Source: Paraburkholderia dilworthii (GTDB lineage Bacteria; Pseudomonadota; Gammaproteobacteria; Burkholderiales; Burkholderiaceae). Taken from it: 50,215 nucleotides of DNA. Shown piece after piece: positions 7,493-13,022 of the stretch. Position numbers and translations under genes: made by a program. The DNA lies in assembly GCF_000472525.1 (NCBI RefSeq), contig NZ_AWZT01000048.1:179-50393 (forward strand). The letters are read 5' to 3'. The stretch's first letter is position 1, and the number at the start of each line of letters is the position of its first letter. Under the pieces are notes generated by a model that was not told the DNA's origin, did no database searches, and saw only the letters and a program-made list of their open reading frames with translations.

Positions 7493-8830
7493 TCAACCGC
7501 CGTCCGCCGACACGCGCGCCGAATCGCTTATCAATACGCCGCTGTAAGCGCTCTCGGCCTGCGGGCTCGCGTGACGCGCCGCATGCGCGCGGCGCATTGG
7601 CTTGAGCACGAACAGCGCAAGCAGCGCCGCTGCGCCCGCCATGCCGGACGCGAGCATGAACACCGCATGCCAGTTGCCGGTAGCTGCCGTGATCACGCTG
7701 GTGAACGGCACCAGCAGCGCAGCGGTGCCTTTTGCAGTGTAGAGCAGGCCCGCGTTGGTTGCCGCAAATTTCGGCCCGTAGGTATCGCCGCAGGTGGCAG
7801 GAAACAAGCTGTAGATTTCGCCCCATGCGAAGAACACGATGCCGGTTAGGACGACGAACGCCACAGGGCTTTGCCCGTACTTCGACAGCGCGAGAATGCC
7901 GACCGCTTCAATCGCAAAGGCGATGAACATTGTGTTTTCCCGGCCAATACGATCCGATACCCAGCCGAAGAACGGCCGCGTCAAACCGTTCAATACACGG
8001 TCGATCGTCAATGCGAAAGTCAGCGCCGGCAATGTAAGGCCGAGCAACGAAACGGGCGACTCGTGCAGGCCGAAGTCCTTGGCGATCGGACCGAGTTGCG
8101 CGGTGGCCATCAGACCGCCCGCGGCCATCATGACGAACATGAGGTACATCACCCAGAACACTGGCGAGCTCACCACTTCGCGCGGCGTCGCGTTGTAGAC
8201 CACTCGCTTGAGCGTGCTCTTTGCGGCGGCGAGCACGCTGGCCGGCGGCGCAAGCAGGGCGAGCCCGAGCACCACCACGATGATGCCCTGACCGAGCCCG
8301 AACGACAGGAAAGTCGCTTCGTACCCGCTGCTCCTGATCATGTTCGAGATCGGAATGACGGTAGCCGCGGATCCCGCGCCGAAGCCCGCCGCCGTGATCC
8401 CCGCTGCGAGACCGCGACGGTTGGGGAACCACTTGAGCGCATTACCCACGCAGGTGCCGTAGACCGCGCCCGCACCCACGCCGCCAATCGCCGCCGCAAT
8501 GTAGAGCAAGGGCAGCGACGACGCCATCGAGTTCAGCACCCACGCAATCGCGCATAGCAAGCCACCACCGACTACAACCGGTCGCGGCCCGTATTTGTCG
8601 ACCAGATAACCCTCAACCGGCACGAGCCATGTTTCGGTCACGACGAAGATGGTGAACGCCACCTGGATCGCCGCACGGCCCCACTGGTATTTTTCGTTGA
8701 TTGGATTGACGAACAAGGTCCAGCCGTACTGCATGTTCGCAATCATCGCCATACAGATCACACCGAACACGAGTTGCACCCACGGTGACGCTACCCACGA
8801 CGACGCTCCTTCCTGATGATCCGTTTTCAT
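7493..8830 (-). CDS. MFS transporter, oxalate/formate antiporter (OFA) type
   Basis: 445 aa from ATG 8830, chosen for the AAAGGAG just upstream. Twelve predicted helices, beginning WVQLVFGVICMAMIANMQYGWTLFV. The OFA-like hallmark is NPINEKYQWGRAAIQVAFTIFV after helix 1. The MFS loop 2-3 motif is GYLVDKYGPRPVVVGG and its counterpart after helix 8 is GWVSDRIGRENTMFIAF. It would exchange small carboxylates across the inner membrane; the exact substrate is not shown. It has its own promoter/operator (8924-8954). Confidence 0.88.
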   Translation of the reverse strand: MKTDHQEGASSWVASPWVQLVFGVICMAMIANMQYGWTLFVNPINEKYQWGRAAIQVAFTIFVVTETWLVPVEGYLVDKYGPRPVVVGGGLLCAIAWVLNSMASSLPLLYIAAAIGGVGAGAVYGTCVGNALKWFPNRRGLAAGITAAGFGAGSAATVIPISNMIRSSGYEATFLSFGLGQGIIVVVLGLALLAPPASVLAAAKSTLKRVVYNATPREVVSSPVFWVMYLMFVMMAAGGLMATAQLGPIAKDFGLHESPVSLLGLTLPALTFALTIDRVLNGLTRPFFGWVSDRIGRENTMFIAFAIEAVGILALSKYGQSPVAFVVLTGIVFFAWGEIYSLFPATCGDTYGPKFAATNAGLLYTAKGTAALLVPFTSVITAATGNWHAVFMLASGMAGAAALLALFVLKPMRRAHAARHASPQAESAYSGVLISDSARVSADGG

Positions 8831-8923
8831 CACTGTCTCCTTTGGCATGCATTGCCTTGTGATCGCGGGGCAAAAAGGCTCCCGCCGCCGACCGTTCAGT
8901 GTCTTGAATACGGTGGTCGAGCT

Positions 8924-8954
8924 CATACAGTATGTGATATATCAAGTAAGTCAA
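8924..8954 (-). promoter_or_regulatory. Promoter with overlapping palindromic operators before the MFS gene
   Basis: On the minus strand, TTGACT (8949-8954) and a weaker TACTGT (8927-8932) are 16 bp apart. Two dyads lie on them: TGATATATCA (8935-8944, perfect 10-bp palindrome) in the spacer, and CATAC-A-GTATG (8924-8934) on the -10. This is the geometry of a repressed promoter; the regulator is not adjacent. Confidence 0.5.
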
Positions 8955-9038
8955 GCGAAAGAAAATACGGACTCGGACGGATGCTTTCCTGATATGAAAG
9001 GAAAACGTAGGAATCCCGGCAACTCATTCATGCAAGTC

Positions 9039-9068
9039 AAAAAAAGCCCGCCGGCAAGGCCGGCGGGC
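9039..9068 (-). terminator. Rho-independent terminator
   Basis: A 10-bp perfect stem (GCCCGCCGGC/GCCGGCGGGC, 3-nt loop) is followed on the minus strand by seven T. It would stop minus-strand transcripts arriving from the cupin/CMD side and insulates the MFS promoter. Confidence 0.9.
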
Positions 9069-9113
9069 CGAGGTCATGCAGCGAGACAAGGCTGTTCGCC
9101 GCATGTCCTGCCG

Positions 9114-9383
9114 TTATAGATGCAAGTTATATGTAATGTTAGTTTTTTGTTTGTAGGGATTCCGATAGTGCCCAAGAGCGGTAAAATCCCCGCTTTGTCG
9201 CCTCGCATCCGCCCGGCGAACCTTCTGTTCGAGATGGCCTAATCCCTGCGCCGCTTTCACTAGTTCCGCGATGCGTCGAAGCTCGTAGAGTTGCGCAGTG
9301 GCGAAATGGCGATGAGCAACGCGATGTGTCCTGGCAACTGCGGGCCCCGCAGGGAGCATTATTTCGGATGCCGTAACGACCAA
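9114..9383 (-). CDS. Possible small protein, doubtful
   Basis: An open frame of up to 89 aa with only non-ATG or poorly supported starts (TTG at 9383, internal ATG at 9359). The segment LYELRRIAELVKAAQGLGHLE is helix-like and the middle has coding-like third positions. It ends 46 bp before a strong minus-strand terminator, which is where a real gene would end. No family recognised; it may equally be the 3' untranslated part of the upstream operon. Confidence 0.3.
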   Translation of the reverse strand: MVVTASEIMLPAGPAVARTHRVAHRHFATAQLYELRRIAELVKAAQGLGHLEQKVRRADARRQSGDFTALGHYRNPYKQKTNITYNLHL

Positions 9384-9487
9384 AATATCATGCGTTCTTC
9401 ACTCCCCCGGCGGCGCGCGGACGGATTGCCCTACTGCAAGCGGTGCTGCGCCTGCTCCGATTTCAACGGATATTCGTGCGTCCTCGC

Positions 9488-10303
9488 TCAAGCCCCGCGC
9501 TTCGAGAATACGTCCTTGAACACTGGCATCGCCGAGAACACGTTTGGCCAACCCGCGTAGAAAGCCAGTTGCGTTAGCACCTCTGACGCCTGATCCTTGG
9601 TGAGCCCGTTGTCCATAGCCCGGTTCAGGTGATAGGGAATCTGCGCGACCTGGCCATTCGCGACGAGGGCGCTCACCGTGACGAGGCTCCGGTCGCGCGG
9701 CGCAAGACCAGGACGCAGCCAAAGGTCACGAAATATCATATCGGTCGTGTATTGAACGACGCCCGGCGCGACCATGCCAAAGTTCTCATCGACTGTTTTG
9801 GCGCGCTGCTTTTCCGCCGCTTCGTCGAGCGGCAGCGGAGTCACATCAGCCGGAGGAATCTGGTCCGCACCGATGCCGCGCTCATCGAAGATGCGCTTCG
9901 CGACACCAAACGCAGATGTCGCATTCGCCCATCCGGAATAGAAGGCCAGGTGCGACACGATCTCCGAAACCTCGGCGGGTTTGACGCCGTTATCGAGTGC
10001 CAGCCTGAAGTGGAACGGCATCTCCACGGTCTGGCCGCGAGCGATCAACACCGCAATGGTCACGATGCTGCGGTCTCGCGGCGAAAGTTGCGGCCGCTTC
10101 CAGAGACCGTCGAGCACGGTGTCTGCCGTATAGCGCTCGAAGGCCGGGGATACCGATCTCAGGTCGGCGGGAAATAGCGATTCCTGCATGGTTTCAGTCC
10201 TTTTGATGTGCGCGCAGCCGGAGAAGAACATCGCTGCGCCCGCCGCTGCAGCCACCACGGGCATGCGGCGCATTCTCGAGTCACGCGCCGCGATATTGTT
10301 CAT
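9488..10303 (-). CDS. Lipoprotein with two carboxymuconolactone decarboxylase (CMD) domains
   Basis: 271 aa from ATG 10303. The N-terminus has a basic region and hydrophobic core ending in a lipobox-like FFSGCAH, so the protein is probably exported and lipidated. Two tandem AhpD/CMD-type repeats follow: TADTVLDGLWKRPQLSPRDRSIVTIAVLIARGQ...AFYSGWANATSAF and TTDMIFRDLWLRPGLAPRDRSLVTVSALVANGQ...AFYAGWPNVFSAM. Neither has the CxxC pair of AhpD, so a peroxidase reaction is unlikely; gamma-carboxymuconolactone decarboxylase-like chemistry is possible. The start overlaps the cupin gene by 23 bp; ATG 10273 is an alternative starting right at the signal peptide. It forms an operon with the cupin gene and is divergent from a LysR regulator. 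Confidence 0.82.
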   Translation of the reverse strand: MNNIAARDSRMRRMPVVAAAAGAAMFFSGCAHIKRTETMQESLFPADLRSVSPAFERYTADTVLDGLWKRPQLSPRDRSIVTIAVLIARGQTVEMPFHFRLALDNGVKPAEVSEIVSHLAFYSGWANATSAFGVAKRIFDERGIGADQIPPADVTPLPLDEAAEKQRAKTVDENFGMVAPGVVQYTTDMIFRDLWLRPGLAPRDRSLVTVSALVANGQVAQIPYHLNRAMDNGLTKDQASEVLTQLAFYAGWPNVFSAMPVFKDVFSKRGA

Positions 10304-10679
10304 CGGTGACGTGTTCGAGCCAATTAACGTTGACACCGTCGAGCGCCTCCTGAATCGCGACGTGGGTCATCGCGGTGGTGGATGTAGCGCCGTGCCAATG
10401 CTTATGTCCGGGCGGGCACCAGATGACATCGCCCGCGCGGATCTCGACGCGCGGCTCTGTTTCGCATTGCGTCCAGCCGCAGCCGGCGGTTACGAGCAAC
10501 GTCTGTCCGAGCGGATGGGTATGCCACGCGGTGCGCGCCCCAGGTTCGAAGGTCACGCTCGCACACGAGACGCGCGCGGGCGGCGGCGGAGCGTTCAGCG
10601 GATCGATCCGCACAATGCCGGTGAACCAGTCTTCCGGGCCTTTCATCGAGGGCTGCGAACCCGCGCGCTTCAGTTCCAT
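10281..10679 (-). CDS. Cupin-domain protein
   Basis: 132 aa, GAGGAAG upstream of the ATG. A single RmlC-like cupin with metal-ligand motifs: TAWHTHPLGQTLLVTAG (His-x-His, then Gln where Glu is usual) and WCPPGHKHWHGATS (the distal His). The pattern matches the small manganese cupins such as (R)-hydroxynitrile lyase-like proteins and those fused or adjacent to CMD proteins. It is the first gene of the minus-strand pair with the CMD lipoprotein and is divergent from LysR at 10802, 122 bp away. The substrate is unknown. Confidence 0.85.
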   Translation of the reverse strand: MELKRAGSQPSMKGPEDWFTGIVRIDPLNAPPPPARVSCASVTFEPGARTAWHTHPLGQTLLVTAGCGWTQCETEPRVEIRAGDVIWCPPGHKHWHGATSTTAMTHVAIQEALDGVNVNWLEHVTDEQYRGA

Positions 10680-10781
10680 CGTGTTTCTTCCTCAACAGGA
10701 TTTTCAACGGCGTTACGCCACAAGACGTTAATCTAACGCCTCGTCATTCATGCGACTAGATCGCAGAATCGGCATGGTCCT

Positions 10782-10795
10782 ATGCTGTGGAGCAT
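10782..10795. promoter_or_regulatory. Candidate LysR operator in the cupin/LysR gap
   Basis: ATGC-N6-GCAT lies just before the LysR start within the divergent promoter region, a position typical for LysR autoregulation. Evidence is the dyad only. Confidence 0.3.
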
Positions 10796-10801
10796 TAATC
10801 G

Positions 10802-11704
10802 ATGGAAGATCTCAACGATCTGGTGGCCTTCATGGCCGTCGCGCGCGAGCGGAATTTCACGCGGGCAGCTGCACAGCTGGGCGTTTCGCAATCGGCGTTG
10901 AGCCGCACCGTGCGAGCGCTCGAAGAGCGAATGGGCATGCCGTTGCTGATGCGCACCACGCGCAGTGTTGCGCCGACTGATGCCGGGGAAAGGCTGCTGT
11001 CGTCCATCGGACCGCGATTCGAGGAAATCGAGGCGGAACTGGAAACGCTGCGCGCAATGACGAACCGGCCTGCTGGAACCGTGCGGATCACCACTACGGA
11101 TTACGCGGCGAATACCTACGTCTGGCCGCGGGTGCAGGCACTCCTGCGTCAGTATCCGGAACTGAAGATTGAACTGATCAACGATTATGGACTGTCGGAC
11201 ATCGTCGCTGATCGCTATGACATCGGCGTGCGGCTCGGCGACCAGGTGGCGAGGGACATGATCGCAGTGCGCATCGCACCGGACATGACGATGGCGGTCG
11301 TCGGCTCGCCCGGCTATCTTCGGTCACGGCCCATGGCCAAAAAACCGCAGGACCTGACACTGCACAACTGCATCAACCTGCGGCTGCCGACGAGGAACTC
11401 GCTGCTTGCATGGGAATTGAGCAGGGGACGGCGCGAATTGCAGGTTCATGTCGAGGGGCAACTGACTTTCAACAACGTCTACCAGATGGTCGCTGCGGCG
11501 CTGGGCGGCTTCGGTCTCGCGTACGTACCCAAAGACCTCGTCGAACAGCATGTCAAAGCCGGCCGCCTCAGTTTCGTCCTGGAAGACTGGTTTCCCACCT
11601 TCGTCGGGCATCACGTCTATTACCCGAATCGCCGTAAATCGTCGCGGGCGGTCGAGCTTGTCGTGGACGCCCTGAAGTCGGGCTATCGTCGTCGGACTCA
11701 GTGA
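10802..11704 (+). CDS. LysR-family transcriptional regulator
   Basis: 300 aa. The N-terminal winged HTH is DLVAFMAVARERNFTRAAAQLGVSQSALSRTVRALEERMG; a linker helix follows, then a periplasmic-binding-protein-like effector domain starting TVRITTTDYAANTYVWPRVQALLRQYPELKIEL. This is the LTTR subgroup (CrgA/DsdC-like, substrate domain PBP2_CrgA_like) common in Burkholderia beside small oxidoreductase and cupin genes. Divergent from the cupin/CMD pair, which it probably controls. Confidence 0.92.
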   Translation: MEDLNDLVAFMAVARERNFTRAAAQLGVSQSALSRTVRALEERMGMPLLMRTTRSVAPTDAGERLLSSIGPRFEEIEAELETLRAMTNRPAGTVRITTTDYAANTYVWPRVQALLRQYPELKIELINDYGLSDIVADRYDIGVRLGDQVARDMIAVRIAPDMTMAVVGSPGYLRSRPMAKKPQDLTLHNCINLRLPTRNSLLAWELSRGRRELQVHVEGQLTFNNVYQMVAAALGGFGLAYVPKDLVEQHVKAGRLSFVLEDWFPTFVGHHVYYPNRRKSSRAVELVVDALKSGYRRRTQ

Positions 11705-11825
11705 CGGGCCCGGAGAAACGACTCTCGCACCTGGCGAGAGAGTGCGCATCGAGGCGCAAAAGCCGCGGCGGCGTCACGGCAGTTGCAATGTCAGCTTCAA
11801 CTGAGGGCCGTCACACGCGGCCTCT

Positions 11826-12281
11826 TCAGCATCGTGCGACCTGCGGGATCATCGCAGCCTGGCCGCGCAGCACGCCTGAGTCATCGAACAATTGCCACAC
11901 CGTCGCGTGCTCGATCCAGAAGCGCTGTCCAGACTTCGTAATGCGTACGCCGCGATATCCGGTGACGAAACCGTTGCGTGTGACCTGATCGAGAAATGTC
12001 TGGCGTTCTCCGCGTTCCGGAGCTTCGGCCGACAGGCGCGAGCGCAAAGCGGTGATCTCGTCCCAGTCGTACCCGAAGATCGCCTGGGCTCGCGAGTTGC
12101 CGTAGATGAACACGGGGTCTTCCTGCGTATCGTGCGCGAGGACGCCAAACGGCGCTGCTGTGTAGAGCCATGCAGCGCCCTCGGCGTCGCTCATACCGGC
12201 AGGCATCAGCGATTCGCCGAGCAAACGGCGATAGCTATTCGCGAGGAGGTAGAAAAATTCGACATCCGTTTTTAACGACAT
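11826..12281 (-). CDS. MEKHLA-domain protein (PAS-like)
   Basis: 151 aa from ATG 12281 (MSLKTDVEFFYLLANSYRRLLGESL). The core, AAPFGVLAHDTQEDPVFIYGNSRAQAIFGYDWDEITALRSRLSAEAPERGERQTFLDQV, is the MEKHLA/PAS-like pattern, followed by GYRGVRITKSGQRFWIEHATVWQLFDDSG. No output domain is present, so it is a stand-alone sensor-like fold; ligand and role are unknown. GGAG lies somewhat far (about 13 bp) upstream. It is convergent with the LysR gene at 10802-11704. Confidence 0.82.
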   Translation of the reverse strand: MSLKTDVEFFYLLANSYRRLLGESLMPAGMSDAEGAAWLYTAAPFGVLAHDTQEDPVFIYGNSRAQAIFGYDWDEITALRSRLSAEAPERGERQTFLDQVTRNGFVTGYRGVRITKSGQRFWIEHATVWQLFDDSGVLRGQAAMIPQVARC

Positions 12282-12464
12282 CGTAGTGTGTGTAGCTCCA
12301 GCTGGGGTGTCCCAAGCCCTATAGGGTAGCGACATCGTCGCGGCGTATCAATCGCCGGAGTTCCGCAATGCGATTCCTGGCAACCGCTTCTATGACGGCT
12401 TTCGCATGCCTGACTACTTCAATCGATAAACGGCGTCGTAAAAGAGCGAACGTTTGACGCAAAG
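12282..12464. other. Gap between the MEKHLA gene and the tRNA terminator
   Basis: 183 bp. It holds the upstream region of the MEKHLA gene. A minus-strand open frame passes through (ending at 12319) but has no start codon outside the tRNA, so it is not called. Confidence 0.4.
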
Positions 12465-12493
12465 AAAAAGCCACCCATGAAGGGTGGCTTTTC
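12465..12493 (-). terminator. Terminator of the tRNA-Ile transcript
   Basis: A perfect 11-bp stem AAAAGCCACCC/GGGTGGCTTTT with a five-base loop, eight bases past the CCA end of the tRNA, with a T run on the minus strand. It is symmetrical and could also act on the plus strand. Confidence 0.9.
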
Positions 12494-12500
12494 AAATGTT

Positions 12501-12829
12501 TGGTGGGCCTCCCGTGAGTCGAACACGGCACCAACGGATTATGCTAACCAGCTACGGCTTTCACCGCCCCTTTCGGGTTTGTGGTCTGGACTGTCTCTTG
12601 TCTTTACGACCTGCCCGTTCAGTCTCTACACGTTCTCTCAAAGAGAGCTTCGCTCGGGATTGCCACGCTGCGAGGGCAGCAGAGGTTTCCCCGAATTTGA
12701 GCAGTTCTACCAGGGGGCAGAGCTAACTTACCCCAAGGCAACCCATTCACGACTCACCATGCCGTGCTGCGTGGTTTAGGTGAGTCTTTGCTAAGTCCGC
12801 TGCTCTAACCAAGCATGAGCTAGAGGCCC
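12501..12829 (-). tRNA. ileX: tRNA-Ile(CAU), interrupted by a group I intron
   Basis: Exon 1 is 12794-12829 (36 nt), exon 2 is 12501-12543 (43 nt, CCA encoded). The spliced RNA folds fully: a 7-bp acceptor stem (GGGCCUC/GAGGCCC), A73, D stem GCUC/GAGC, anticodon stem GCGGA/UCCGU, loop CU-CAU-AA, T stem CCGUG/CACGG and T loop UUCGACU. The CAU anticodon with this body is the minor isoleucine tRNA, whose C34 TilS converts to lysidine to read AUA. It could be misread as elongator Met, but the GGGCC start and CUCAUAA loop fit Ile2. The intron sits between U33 and C34. The D loop is about two bases longer than usual. A promoter and terminator are both visible, so it appears to be an independent unit. 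Confidence 0.88.
12544..12793 (-). ncRNA. Group I self-splicing intron in the tRNA-Ile anticodon loop
   Basis: 250 nt, transcribed minus. Numbering from its 5' end, I find the catalytic core: P3 CUGCUC (90-95) with GGGCAG (178-183); P4 UCGGG (100-104) with CCCGA (136-140); P5 GCUGC-CCUC-GCAGC (114-127); a P6-region hairpin CUCUC-UUU-GAGAG (147-159); P7 GACUG (170-174) with CAGUC (201-205), the guanosine-binding helix; P8 GUC..GAC; and P9-region hairpins closed by two GAAA tetraloops. Exon 1 ends in U and the intron ends in G, as the mechanism requires. Core strings such as CAAAUUCGG-GAAACCU and GUGUAGAGACU resemble the Azoarcus tRNA-Ile ribozyme as I remember it. No protein is encoded inside. 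Confidence 0.88.
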
Positions 12830-12841
12830 TGAGAACTCGAG

Positions 12842-12869
12842 ATTTTACCGTATCTGAAGACTATCAACG
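12842..12869 (-). promoter_or_regulatory. Promoter of the tRNA-Ile gene
   Basis: Minus strand: TAAAAT (-10, 12842-12847), about 13 bases before the mature 5' end, with a GTTGA-containing -35 region 15-17 bp further up. It lies between the rpoD terminator and the tRNA. Confidence 0.5.
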
Positions 12870-12918
12870 TACAGGATGTTGCGCGGCCCGGTTCGTTGAA
12901 TGGCCGCCATACTACACG

Positions 12919-12973
12919 AAAAAGGGGTCTCCGCAACCGCTTCGCTTTCGCGAAGCAACTGGGAGACCCCTTT
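12919..12973 (-). terminator. Terminator downstream of rpoD
   Basis: A long two-part hairpin: GGGGTCTCC with GGAGACCCC outside and GCTTCGC with GCGAAGC inside, followed by TTTTT on the minus strand, 50 bp past the rpoD stop. Confidence 0.92.
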
Positions 12974-13022
12974 GAATTGCTACTTCGTTTGCCAGCTACA
13001 ACGCGTCAACTGCCCGCGTGGA

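Noticed and set aside
12319..12464. Minus-strand frame reading LLRRRLSIEVVRHAKAVIEA
   Set aside because: It has no start codon outside the tRNA gene and no family match that I recognise.
12501..12540. tRNA fragment or pseudo-tRNA without a 5' half
   Set aside because: Taken alone the 3' half looks like a fragment, but the matching 5' half is present 250 bp away with a perfect acceptor stem.
12477..12779. Short plus-strand open frames across the tRNA/intron
   Set aside because: They run antisense through a tRNA and a structured intron; no protein-like sequence. The intron also encodes no homing endonuclease on either strand.
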